Shown here: positions 15,682 to 23,839 of the stretch, piece by piece
How positions within the stretch are numbered: position 1 is the stretch's first letter
Layout: the number at the start of each line of letters is the position of its first letter
From: Streptomyces sp. ISL-66
GTDB lineage: Bacteria > Actinomycetota > Actinomycetes > Streptomycetales > Streptomycetaceae
Direction of reading: 5' to 3'
Assembly: GCF_018614135.1 (NCBI RefSeq)
Contig: NZ_JAGGOW010000105.1
Span: forward strand, 1-64,000
Length of the DNA stretch: 64,000 nt
Made by a program: the position numbers and the translations under genes
Notes under the pieces: model-generated
Database searches by the model: none
What the model was told of the DNA's origin: nothing
Seen by the model: only the letters and a program-made list of their open reading frames with translations

Positions 15682-16603
15682 GGCCGTAACGCTCCTCAGC
15701 CTTCCAGAAGTACACGAAACCGCCGAGGCCGATCAGGACCGCCCAGCCGACGGCGAAGGCCCAGACGTGCGGCGGGAGGTTCTCCCGGCCGTACGAGTCG
15801 ATGAGCGCGTAGCGGACCAGGTCCATGTAGATGGCGGCCGGGTTCCACTGGAGCACGTCCGCGATCCACGCGGGCTTGCCCTTGAGCATCTCGCCGATCG
15901 AGAACATGACGCCGGAGGCGTACATCCACGTACGCGTCACGAACGGCATGAGCTGCGCGAGGTCGGGCGTCTTGGACCCCATCCGGCCGAAGACCAGGGC
16001 GAGGCCGGTGTTGAAGGCGAACTGGAGGACCAGCGCCGGGAGCACCAGCAGCCAGGAGAGCCTGGGGTGGTTCCCGAAGGCGATCGTGACCACGAACACG
16101 ACGATCATCGAGAACATCAGCTGCTGGAGCTGCTGGAGCGAGAAGGAGATCGGCAGGGAGGCGCGCGGGAAGTGCAGCGCGCGGACCAGGCCGATGTTCC
16201 CCGGGATGGCCCGGACACCCGCCATGAGCGAGCTCTGGGTGAAGGTGAAGACGAAGATGCCGATCACCAGGAAGGGGATGTAGTCGTCCTTGGCGATGCC
16301 CTTGCTGGCGCCCAGGATCAGGCCGAAGATCAGGTAGTAGACCAGCGCGTTGAGCAGGGGGGTCGCCACCTGCCAGATCTGGCCGAGCTTCGCCTGGCTG
16401 TACTGCGCCACCAGCTTGGCCCGGGAGAACGCGATGATGAAGTGGCGTCGGTCCCACAGCTGGCGCACGTATTCGGCCAGACCCGGCCGGGCGCCGCTGA
16501 CGGACAGGCCGTACTTCCTGGCGAGCTCCGCGGGGCTCAGCCCGGCGTCGTCGGACGGCGGCTTGCTCGTGGCGAGGGCGCCGTCCTGGGTTGTGTCACT
16601 CAC
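15674..16603 (-). CDS. ABC exporter permease (TagG/Wzm-like)
   Basis: Membrane subunit of 309 residues with an ABC2-type fold. A cytoplasmic N-terminus with the family segment RDLW/SRAKLVAQYSQAKLGQIW precedes about six hydrophobic segments (for example LLNALVYYLIFGLILGA, FLVIGIFVFTF, MIVVFVVTIAF, WAFAVGWAVLIGLGGFVYF). The family exports lipid-linked wall polymers. The GTG at 16603 (VSDTTQDG) follows GGAAAG; an upstream ATG at 16660 adds a non-conserved tail. Partner of the ATPase it overlaps. Confidence 0.92.
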   Translation of the reverse strand: MSDTTQDGALATSKPPSDDAGLSPAELARKYGLSVSGARPGLAEYVRQLWDRRHFIIAFSRAKLVAQYSQAKLGQIWQVATPLLNALVYYLIFGLILGASKGIAKDDYIPFLVIGIFVFTFTQSSLMAGVRAIPGNIGLVRALHFPRASLPISFSLQQLQQLMFSMIVVFVVTIAFGNHPRLSWLLVLPALVLQFAFNTGLALVFGRMGSKTPDLAQLMPFVTRTWMYASGVMFSIGEMLKGKPAWIADVLQWNPAAIYMDLVRYALIDSYGRENLPPHVWAFAVGWAVLIGLGGFVYFWKAEERYGRG

Positions 16604-16699
16604 AAGATGAAACTTTCCGTCTTCATGATGCGGCAGAAGGTGGCATCGGGCCTGAGGCATTCGGATCGTGATCGCGCCATGTTCTCAGACGCGAGCGGG

Positions 16700-17584
16700 T
16701 CAGATGACAGGCGGTCGGCCCAGCCGGGTCAGTCGCCAGACCGTACGCCACTTCATGGGGCGCCGGGGACCGCAGGAGGTGGTCCACCCCTCCTTGAACC
16801 CGCCGAACCAGGCCTTGAGGGCCGGCGCGGACGGCCTGCGCAGGAGCGTCAGCAGGAGCCAGACGCCCACGTAGACCGGGACCAGCGGGGCCGGGAGGTT
16901 GCGGCGGGCCAGCCACACCCGGTTGCGGGCCACCATACGGTGGTAGACCGCGTGCCGGGACGGGGCCGTGGTGGGGTGCAGCAGCACCATGTCCGCCCGG
17001 TAGTCGATCTGCCAGCCGGCGTCGAGCGCCCGCCAGGCCAGATCGGTTTCCTCGTGGGCGTAGAAGAACTCCCCCGGCAGGTCTCCGACCTGCTCGAACA
17101 CCTTCGTGCGGACGGCGTTGGCGCCGCCCAGGAAGGTGGTCACGCGCGAGGAGCGCATGGGGTCGGAGGCACGCAGCCGCGGGACGTGCCGGCGCTGGGT
17201 CTCGCCGGTCTGCGGATCGGCGATCCGGAAACTGACGATCCCGAGCTCCGGGTCCTCGGCGAAGGCCTGCCGGCACAGTTCGGCGGTGTCGGTGCGCTCG
17301 AGGAGCCCGTCGTCGTCGAGGAAGAGCAGGGCGTCCACCTCGCGGCCGCCGGGCCCGAAGGCCTCGATGCCGACGTTGCGCCCGCCCGGGATGCCCACGT
17401 TCTCGGGCAGCTCGACGGTGCGCACGCCCTCGGGCAGCCCGGTGAGCCGCACTCCCTGGCCCACGACGGCCACCTCGACCGGGTCGCCGTCCTGCCGGGC
17501 GACCGAGTCGAGGAGGGCCTTGAGCTCGTCGGGCCGGTTGCCCATGGTGATGATGACGGCGCCCAGCCGCATCGGCGTCGTCAC
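16700..17584 (-). CDS. Family 2 glycosyltransferase
   Basis: GT-A-fold glycosyltransferase of about 294 residues. It has an N-terminal strand LGAVIITMGNRPDEL, the metal-binding DxD-like LFLDDDG near residue 100, the acceptor-side ED/EE motif HEETDLAWRALDAGW, and one or two C-terminal hydrophobic segments (VPVYVGVWLLLTLL) that suggest membrane association. The GTG at 17584 overlaps the stop of the preceding phosphotransferase gene; an ATG four codons on (17572) is an alternative. In context it probably adds a sugar to the product of the CDP-alcohol phosphotransferases before export. Confidence 0.88.
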   Translation of the reverse strand: MTTPMRLGAVIITMGNRPDELKALLDSVARQDGDPVEVAVVGQGVRLTGLPEGVRTVELPENVGIPGGRNVGIEAFGPGGREVDALLFLDDDGLLERTDTAELCRQAFAEDPELGIVSFRIADPQTGETQRRHVPRLRASDPMRSSRVTTFLGGANAVRTKVFEQVGDLPGEFFYAHEETDLAWRALDAGWQIDYRADMVLLHPTTAPSRHAVYHRMVARNRVWLARRNLPAPLVPVYVGVWLLLTLLRRPSAPALKAWFGGFKEGWTTSCGPRRPMKWRTVWRLTRLGRPPVI

Positions 17585-18360
17585 TTGAGCCTGCTGGAGG
17601 CCAGGATCGACACCAGGTGCAGCACGCTCTGGAGCAGCGCGATGCCGGCCAGCACGGCGACGCCGAGCCGGGAGAAGAACAGGTCGCCCCGGGCGGAGTC
17701 GAGGACGGCCAGCAGCACGATGAGCATCGAAGCCTCGATGCCGAGCACCAGCCGGTGGAACTTCAGCGCGGCGGCCGCCTTGCGGGCGAGCGCCATGCCG
17801 GAGGAGCGCGGCTCGGCCGCGGCTTCCTTGACGGGCGGCAGCCCCCCCTGGTGCCGGGCCACGCCGACCAGGTCGGTCTCGGCCTTGATCAGGATCGCGC
17901 CGAGCGCCGCGAGGGTGCCCAGGAACGCCCACAGCCAGTCGATCCGCCCGGTGCCCCACAGGTCCGAGGCGCGCAGGCCGAAGCCGACGAGGACCGCCGC
18001 GTCGCACAGGTAGGCGCCGACCCGGTCCAGGTAGACCCCGGAGAGCGAGAACTGCTTCTTCCAGCGGGCCACCTCCCCGTCGACGCAGTCGAGCAGCAGG
18101 TAGAGCTGCACCATCACGAAGCCGAGGACGGCCCCCCAGATGCCGGGCACCAGCAGGGCCGGGGCCGCGAGGACACCGGCGAGGGTCATCACGTAGGTCA
18201 GCTGGTTGGGCGTGACCTTGGTGTTGACCAGGACGCGGGTGATGCGCAGGGAGATCTCGCGCATGTAGAGGCGCCCGCCCCAGTGCTCGCCGCTGCGCCT
18301 GTCCTTGACGCCCGGGGGGTGAACCACGGGCCGGAGTTCAGCTACGGATGGTCTTGGCAT
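17581..18360 (-). CDS. CDP-alcohol phosphatidyltransferase-family membrane protein with altered motif
   Basis: Integral membrane phosphotransferase of 259 residues. The family motif is D91xxD94G95xxA98R99 (DCVDGEVAR), then G108 and D112. The fourth aspartate expected four residues after D112 is Ala116 (sequence DRVGA), so the presumed catalytic base is missing; Asp120 lies one turn further. Several hydrophobic helices follow. TPNQLT before the motif is shared with the second phosphotransferase in this operon. The start overlaps the preceding dehydrogenase gene by 23 bases. Activity could be altered or lost, or this may be a pseudoenzyme partner. Confidence 0.88.
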   Translation of the reverse strand: MPRPSVAELRPVVHPPGVKDRRSGEHWGGRLYMREISLRITRVLVNTKVTPNQLTYVMTLAGVLAAPALLVPGIWGAVLGFVMVQLYLLLDCVDGEVARWKKQFSLSGVYLDRVGAYLCDAAVLVGFGLRASDLWGTGRIDWLWAFLGTLAALGAILIKAETDLVGVARHQGGLPPVKEAAAEPRSSGMALARKAAAALKFHRLVLGIEASMLIVLLAVLDSARGDLFFSRLGVAVLAGIALLQSVLHLVSILASSRLK

Positions 18361-19399
18361 AGTCGGCGTAAGCGTCCCTGATCTCGGCTGCGGACAAGTT
18401 GAGGTGCTCCAGGATCGTGAAACGTCCCGGACGGGTTTGGGGGGCGTAATCGACGGCCGCGACGAACTCGTCCACGCTGAACCCGATCTCCTCGGGCAGC
18501 ACGGGCAGTCCGTGGCCGCGCAGCACCTGGACGAAGAGCCCGGAGTGCTCGGCGGCGCCGCGCAGGTGCATCGCGAAGGCGGCGCCGATGCCGACCTGCT
18601 CGCCGTGGAGCGCGGAGCGCCCGGGGTAGAGGAGGTCGAAGGCGTGGCTGATCTCGTGGCAGGCGCCGGACGACGGGCGGGTGTCCCCGCTGATCGACAT
18701 GGCGATGCCGGAGAGGACGAGCGCTTCGGACAGCACGGTGAGGAACTCGTCGTCGCCGACGCGGCCGGGGTGGCGCAGTACGGACTCGCCGGCGGTACGG
18801 GCCATGGCGGCGGCCAGGCCGTCGACGGGCTCGTCGTTGAGGCGGTGCGAGAGCTCCCAGTCGGCGACGGCCGAGATGTTGGAGATCGCGTCGCCGATGC
18901 CGGCGCGGACGAACCGTGCCGGGGCCTCCTTGATGACGTCGAGGTCGATGACCATCGCGATCGGCATGGGGACCCCGTAGGACCCCCGGCCGTTGTCGTT
19001 GTCCAGGATCGACACCGGCGAGCAGATGCCGTCGTGGGAGAGGTTGGTGGCGACGGCCACCATGGGCAGCCCGACCCGCGCCGCGGCGTACTTCGCCACG
19101 TCGATGATCTTTCCGCCGCCGAGGCCGACGACGGCGTCGTAGCGACGGCCCTTTATGTCGTCGGCCAGTTTGACCGCTGAATCGATGGTGCCGTCCACGA
19201 CCGGGTACCAGTCCGCGTGCGGCAGGACGGGTTCCAGCTTGGTGCGCAGCACCTGGCCGGAGCCCCCGCTGATCGCGATGGCGAGCTTTCCGGACGCGGA
19301 GATGCGCTGGTCGGCCAGGAGGCCGGCCAGGTCGTCCATCGCCCCTCGGCTGATGTCGACGACAACGGGCGAGGGGATCAGCCGCGTCAGTACAGGCAT
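18338..19399 (-). CDS. Glycerol-1-phosphate dehydrogenase-like (EgsA/AraM-type) enzyme
   Basis: Iron/zinc-alcohol-dehydrogenase-fold protein of 353 residues. Features specific to the glycerol-1-phosphate dehydrogenase branch: GLGGGKIIDVAK (nucleotide site, from residue 92), SHDGICSP (121-128, compare archaeal SHDGIASP), GIGDAISNISAVADW with metal ligand candidate Asp170, SGACHEISHAFD with His248/His252, and HGEQVG with His265. These are the expected metal ligands. The ATG at 19399 overlaps the upstream nucleotidyltransferase stop by 13 bases; an earlier in-frame start at 19450 lies within that gene. It would supply G1P or a related polyol phosphate to the neighbouring cytidylyltransferase. 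The reaction is inferred from motifs only. Confidence 0.85.
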   Translation of the reverse strand: MPVLTRLIPSPVVVDISRGAMDDLAGLLADQRISASGKLAIAISGGSGQVLRTKLEPVLPHADWYPVVDGTIDSAVKLADDIKGRRYDAVVGLGGGKIIDVAKYAAARVGLPMVAVATNLSHDGICSPVSILDNDNGRGSYGVPMPIAMVIDLDVIKEAPARFVRAGIGDAISNISAVADWELSHRLNDEPVDGLAAAMARTAGESVLRHPGRVGDDEFLTVLSEALVLSGIAMSISGDTRPSSGACHEISHAFDLLYPGRSALHGEQVGIGAAFAMHLRGAAEHSGLFVQVLRGHGLPVLPEEIGFSVDEFVAAVDYAPQTRPGRFTILEHLNLSAAEIRDAYADYAKTIRS

Positions 19400-20139
19400 G
19401 CGATCGTCCGGCCCTTGGCGAGGTCGTCGTGGTTGTCGATCTCGACCCACTTGACGTCGCCGATGGGAGCCACGTCGATGGTGAAGCCGTCGTTGACGAG
19501 CTGCTGGTAGCCGTCCTCGTAGTAGAGGTCGGGGTCGCGCTCGAAGGTGGTCTTCAGGGCCTCGGCCAGCGCTTCGGCGGCCTCCGGCTCGATGAGGGTG
19601 ACGCCGATGTACTCGCCGGTCGCGGTGGCCGGCTCCATCAGCTTGGTGATGCGCCGGACACCCTTGTCGCCGTCGGTGATGACCTTCATCTCCTCGTCGG
19701 CCAGCTGCTTGACTGTGTCGAGGGCGAGGATGATCTTCCGGCCGTCGCCGCGGGCGGCGAGCAGGGTCTTCTCGACGGAGACCGGGTGGACGGTGTCGCC
19801 GTTGGCGAGGATCACGCCCTGCCGCAGGACGTCACGGGCGCACCACAGGGAGTAGGCGTTGTTCCACTCCTCGGCCTTGTCGTTGTCGATCAGCGTGATC
19901 TTGACGCCGTACTTGGCCTCGAGGGCCTCCCGGCGCTCGTACACGGCTTCCTTGCGGTAGCCGACGACGATGGCGACCTCGGTGAGGCCGACCTCGGCGA
20001 AGTTGCCGAGCGTCAGGTCGAGGACCGTGATGCTCTCCTCGTCGCCTTCGGGGCCGACGGGCACGAGGGCCTTGGGCAGGGTGTCGGTGTAGGGACGCAG
20101 GCGGCGTCCGGCACCGGCAGCGAGGACGAGGCCGATCAT
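19387..20139 (-). CDS. Sugar/polyol-phosphate nucleotidyltransferase (LicC/IPCT-like)
   Basis: Nucleotidyltransferase of 250 residues. The signature LAAGAGRRLRPYTDTLPKAL starts at residue 6. The acceptor-side motif NNAYSLW (93-99) and ANGDTVHP metal site are as in phosphocholine or inositol-1-phosphate cytidylyltransferases. In context it probably activates the alcohol phosphate made by the neighbouring dehydrogenase (as a CDP-alcohol) for the two CDP-alcohol phosphotransferases. The ATG at 20139 overlaps the upstream stop by four bases (ATGA). The nucleotide used (CTP) is inferred. Confidence 0.88.
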   Translation of the reverse strand: MIGLVLAAGAGRRLRPYTDTLPKALVPVGPEGDEESITVLDLTLGNFAEVGLTEVAIVVGYRKEAVYERREALEAKYGVKITLIDNDKAEEWNNAYSLWCARDVLRQGVILANGDTVHPVSVEKTLLAARGDGRKIILALDTVKQLADEEMKVITDGDKGVRRITKLMEPATATGEYIGVTLIEPEAAEALAEALKTTFERDPDLYYEDGYQQLVNDGFTIDVAPIGDVKWVEIDNHDDLAKGRTIACLY

Positions 20140-21941
20140 GCTGGTTCTCCTTCGTCATGTACGGCGGGTGCCCCGGAGGAGACCCAGAAGCGGATGCTCT
20201 CCGCGAGCACCACGAGTGCCACGAACACGGCCATGGCCGTGAGCGCGACGGGGAAGCCGGTGGCGTGCGAGGCCAGGACGGAGGCCAGGACCGCGGTCAG
20301 CAGCACCCGGCCCTCGTGCCCGCCGGTCGTCCGCACCAGCCAGTGCGGGGGCGCGCCGGTGCCACCGCGGATGCGGTACACCGTGTCGTAGTGATGGTAG
20401 GCGACCGCCGCGACCAGTCCGAATGCCGCCGGAAGGGCTCCGGGCACGTCCGCCTTGGCGGCGAGCACCAGTACGGTGACGTACTCGGCCGCCCGGAACA
20501 GCGGCGGGATCAGCCAGTCCAGGGCGCCCTTGAGGGGTGCGGCGACGGCCAGGCCGGCCGCGACGGCGTAGATCACCGCGACGGCGATCAGCCGGGGGTC
20601 GCCGAACGGCAGGTACAGGGCCGCGCCGATCAGCAGCAGCGCGCCCAGGGCCGCGACGTACACGGATCCGAAGGACCCGGCGCGGCCGCGCAGCAGCCGG
20701 GCCTGGAGCTCGGCGAGCGGACCGGAGTCCGCGAGGTCCGCGAGCGCCCCGGCCGCGCGGTCGGTGCGCGTGGCCCTGCGGGTCAGCGAGCGCAGGACCC
20801 GGCCGGCCGTGGTGTAGAGGGCGCCGAAGGCGCAGCCGACGAGCAGGGCGTAGAAGACGATCCGGGGGGTGGTCGCGGCGGTCAGCACCGCGATCATGGC
20901 CCAGCGCTCGCCGATCGGCAGGATGATCATCCGCCGGACCCAGACCGTCCAGCCGACGCTGTCGAGCCGGCCGGAGAGGGCCGCGGTCGGGCTCGTGTTG
21001 GCGGTGGCGTCGTGGTTGGCCTCGTTGAAGGCGAAGTCCACGACGTGCCGGCAGGTCATGAGGATCATGGACCCGAGGGCCAGGGCCCAGACGTCGTCGC
21101 CGTTCCTCGCCGCGCCGAGCGCGAGGCCCGCGTAGAAGGAGTACTCCTTCGCGCGATCGAAGGTCGCGTCGAGCCAGGCGCCCATCGTCGAGTACTGGAG
21201 CGAGTAGCGGGCGACCTGCCCGTCCACGCAGTCGAGTACGAAGGAGACGAGGAGCAGCACACCGGCCGCGACGTAGCCGCCGCGCTCGCCGGTGGCGGCG
21301 CAGCCGGCCGCTGTCAGCGCGGTGATCAGGGAGGCGGTCGTGATCTGGTTCGGGGTCAGGCCGCGGCGCGCGCACCAGCGGGCGATGTAGCGCGAGTACG
21401 GGCTGATGAAGAAGGTGGTGAAGAACCCGTCGCGGGATTTCACGGCGGTGCGCAGCCGGACGGCCTCGCCGTCCACGGCGGCCACGGCGGCGGTCGCGGC
21501 CGCGCGCTCGGCGGCGGTCCGGGGGACGGCGGCCACGAGGGTGCCGAGCTCCGGGCGCTGGACGGCCGTGCCGGCGGCCTCGACGTCGGCGGCGAGCCGG
21601 TCGGCGTACGGGCCGGCGGGCTCACGGGGCTCGGCGGGGAGTTCGAGGGCCCGCTCCGCCGCCCGGTCGAGGGCCGCGCGGGCGCCAGGCTGGACCGCGA
21701 AGGCGCCGGTGACGGCGCAGGCCTCGAACCGCGGGTCGGTCAGCGCGAGCCGCAGTGCGTGCGCGTGCCCCACGAAGGCGCCGTCCACGACGGCCACCCG
21801 CTGGTCGGCGGGTACGAGGGCCAGCGCGGCGGCGGTCTCCCGCGGGGTGGCGGCGGGGCGGACGTCGAAGCCGAGGGAGCTCAGCTCGTCGGCGAGCGCT
21901 GATCCGGGCACCGGCGGGCCGGTAAGGATGACGGTCGGCAG
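20136..21941 (-). CDS. DUF5941/CDP-alcohol phosphatidyltransferase multidomain membrane protein
   Basis: First gene of the operon, about 601 residues. An N-terminal soluble alpha/beta region (about 160 residues) resembles a degenerate nucleotidyltransferase half and lacks a LAAGxG loop. Then comes a CDP-alcohol phosphotransferase domain with the complete motif DCVDGQVAR...G...D...D (DGQVAR at 230-235 counted from the internal GTG). A long multi-helix C-terminal membrane region matches what is catalogued as DUF5941. The only conventional start in frame, GTG at 21911, has no ribosome-binding site. A CTG at 21941 has AAGGAG nine bases upstream and restores the N-terminal strand TVILTG, so I propose CTG. 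Confidence 0.82.
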   Translation of the reverse strand: MPTVILTGPPVPGSALADELSSLGFDVRPAATPRETAAALALVPADQRVAVVDGAFVGHAHALRLALTDPRFEACAVTGAFAVQPGARAALDRAAERALELPAEPREPAGPYADRLAADVEAAGTAVQRPELGTLVAAVPRTAAERAAATAAVAAVDGEAVRLRTAVKSRDGFFTTFFISPYSRYIARWCARRGLTPNQITTASLITALTAAGCAATGERGGYVAAGVLLLVSFVLDCVDGQVARYSLQYSTMGAWLDATFDRAKEYSFYAGLALGAARNGDDVWALALGSMILMTCRHVVDFAFNEANHDATANTSPTAALSGRLDSVGWTVWVRRMIILPIGERWAMIAVLTAATTPRIVFYALLVGCAFGALYTTAGRVLRSLTRRATRTDRAAGALADLADSGPLAELQARLLRGRAGSFGSVYVAALGALLLIGAALYLPFGDPRLIAVAVIYAVAAGLAVAAPLKGALDWLIPPLFRAAEYVTVLVLAAKADVPGALPAAFGLVAAVAYHHYDTVYRIRGGTGAPPHWLVRTTGGHEGRVLLTAVLASVLASHATGFPVALTAMAVFVALVVLAESIRFWVSSGAPAVHDEGEPA

Positions 21942-22499
21942 ACGAACTCACTCCTTGCGCTAACACGGAATGCGCGCCAAAGGGTGGCGGCACGTCGGCA
22001 GAGGCTATCGGATGAACGGAAGCCGGGATTCACCACCCGTTTACGCCCCGATGAGCCGAAGAACGCAGGCCCGTGGGTCCTGTCGCGATCATCATTGACG
22101 AGAACTCCGGGGGACTCAAACCGCCTCGGCGCCAAGATGTTCGCAGACGCGTACGAGTATGGTTCATGCGTCTGATATCGCTTCACATCGGGATAAATGA
22201 GGACGAGGTGGGCTCACGGCCGTCGCGCAAATCGCGGCCATGGGTGGCGACGAACCGAGGCCCGAGCCCGGTGGCTCGACGGCCGCGTACGCCCGGTCCC
22301 CGTCAAGGCGGACAGGGGCGACCTCGCCCGTCCGGATGGTTCCCGTGACGCCCGGGCGCACGCGTCGGCTTCCCGGCCGGTCCGCCCCCCTCCGTCGCTT
22401 ATCACGCGACGGGGGGCAGACATGCGCGGATCGCCGAAGTGGGGACAAACCTCTTCTGTACGGCAGACTGAAGGCCGAAGTCCGAAGCGAAGGATGGGT
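21942..22499. promoter_or_regulatory. Divergent intergenic region between the polyol-phosphate operon and idi
   Basis: About 560 bases without a convincing gene; apparent frames here are weak and lack ribosome-binding sites. It includes an inverted repeat, CCGTCGC (22392-22398) and GCGACGG (22406-22412) with a seven-base A/T-rich centre TTATCAC, about 90 bases upstream of idi. The stretch 22040-22210 is relatively A/T-rich and is a candidate for the minus-strand operon promoter. Individual promoter boxes could not be assigned. Confidence 0.5.
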
Positions 22500-23099
22500 A
22501 TGCCGACCACACCAGCCACCGCCGCGAACGGCGCGACCACCGGTACCGGCACTCAAGAACCGATCATGCTCGAACTGGTCGACGAGTCCGGCAACACCAT
22601 CGGCACGGCGGAGAAGCTCTCCGCCCACCAGGCGCCCGGTCAGCTGCACCGGGCGTTCTCCGTGTTCCTCTTCGACGAGAAGGGCCGGCTGCTGCTCCAG
22701 CAGCGCGCCCTCGGGAAGTACCACTCGCCCGGAGTCTGGTCGAACACGTGTTGCGGTCACCCCTACCCCGGAGAGTCGCCGTTCGCGGCCGCCGCCCGGC
22801 GGACCCACGAGGAGCTGGGGCTGTCGCCCTCGCTGCTCGCCGAGGCGGGGACGGTGCGCTACAACCATCCGGACCCGGCGTCGGGGCTGGTCGAGCAGGA
22901 GTACAACCACCTGTTCGTGGGACTCGCGCAGTCGACGCTGCGGCCGGATCCGGAGGAGATCGCGGACACCGGCTTCGTGACCGCCGAGGAGCTGGCGAAG
23001 CGGCACGCCGAGGAGCCGTTCTCGGCGTGGTTCATGACGGTGCTGGACGCGGCCCGGCCCGCGATCCGCGAGCTGACGGGCGACGCGGCGGGCTGGTAG
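22500..23099 (+). CDS. idi: Isopentenyl-diphosphate delta-isomerase type I
   Basis: Nudix-fold isomerase of 199 residues interconverting IPP and DMAPP, and so feeding the hopanoid pathway next door. Visible motifs: SNTCCGHPYPGE with catalytic Cys85, the Nudix-like HEELGL helix, and EQEYNHLF with the catalytic/metal glutamates. The ATG at 22500 has AAGGA 6 bases before it; an ATG two codons earlier sits too close to that site. It is divergent from the polyol-phosphate operon and convergent with the ATPase gene at 23203. Confidence 0.95.
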   Translation: MPTTPATAANGATTGTGTQEPIMLELVDESGNTIGTAEKLSAHQAPGQLHRAFSVFLFDEKGRLLLQQRALGKYHSPGVWSNTCCGHPYPGESPFAAAARRTHEELGLSPSLLAEAGTVRYNHPDPASGLVEQEYNHLFVGLAQSTLRPDPEEIADTGFVTAEELAKRHAEEPFSAWFMTVLDAARPAIRELTGDAAGW

Positions 23100-23145
23100 C
23101 CCCCGTACTCCGATACCCCCTACCCCCGCCACCACCCCGGACCCC

Positions 23146-23193
23146 GTGCGTGCGGCAGTGGGCGCGGCTGTGCGTGCGGCAGTGGGCGCGGCC
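23146..23193. repeat. Two-copy 24-base tandem repeat downstream of idi
   Basis: The unit beginning GTGCGTGCGGCAGTGGGCGC occurs at 23146-23169 and again at 23170-23193 with one mismatch in the last base. It lies between the convergent idi and ATPase genes. No clear terminator hairpin is seen here. Confidence 0.85.
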
Positions 23194-23202
23194 GTACGGG
23201 GT

Positions 23203-23745
23203 TCAGCCCGCCGGGACCGGCGGGGCGGGCGGTGGGGCGAGCGGCAGGGCCGCCCAGATCACCTTGCCGCCCGTCGAGGTGTGCTCGACGTCGCAGACCC
23301 CGCCGGCCTCCAGCGTGATCTCCCGGACGAGGAGCAGCCCCCGGCCGCCGGTCTGGCCGAAATCGGCCTCCAGCGCCTTGGGCCGGTACGGGTGGTTGTC
23401 CTCGACCGCCACCCGCACCCACTCCCGGCCGATGGCGACTTCGACCGCGACCTCGGGCGAGAGCAGGGCCGCGTGCCGGACCGAGTTCGTCACCAGTTCG
23501 GAGACGATCAGCAGCAGGGAGTAGACGAGGTCCTGGTCGGCCGGCACTCCCTGGCGGCCGAGCAGTTCACGTACCGCGCGGCGGGCCTGCGGAACGGATT
23601 CTTCTATTGCGGGAGCGGTGAACCGCCACACTCCCTCGTAGGCGAGGGGAGCAGCCGCGACCTCCGGCTCTCCCCCCATGACTGGCGGGACGCTCCCGCT
23701 GACATCCATCTTCCGGCCCCCGTCTTCGCGCTCGATCGTCTCCAC
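23203..23745 (-). CDS. ATP-binding regulatory protein (HATPase_c, anti-sigma-factor-like)
   Basis: RsbW/SpoIIAB-like GHKL ATPase of 180 residues, a type used in Streptomyces as anti-sigma or switch kinase. The N-box is SELVTNSVRHAAL, the G1 region is VEDNHPYRP and the G2 region is GGRGLLLVREI. The C-terminus is Pro/Ala-rich. The GTG at 23745 is used here; an ATG at 23709 after GGGGG is equally possible. No anti-anti-sigma or sigma partner is adjacent, so the target is unknown. Confidence 0.82.
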   Translation of the reverse strand: METIEREDGGRKMDVSGSVPPVMGGEPEVAAAPLAYEGVWRFTAPAIEESVPQARRAVRELLGRQGVPADQDLVYSLLLIVSELVTNSVRHAALLSPEVAVEVAIGREWVRVAVEDNHPYRPKALEADFGQTGGRGLLLVREITLEAGGVCDVEHTSTGGKVIWAALPLAPPPAPPVPAG

Positions 23746-23839
23746 ACGTCAAGAGTGGGGAGCGGATCGGTCGGGACCGGACCGGTGACCAGAAGTCAGC
23801 GGGAATCGGACACTTTTTGACCGTTGGCGTATGACAGGG

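Noticed and set aside
22164..23135. A 323-codon minus-strand frame over idi
   Set aside because: It is antisense to idi, which has all catalytic motifs of a type I isomerase.
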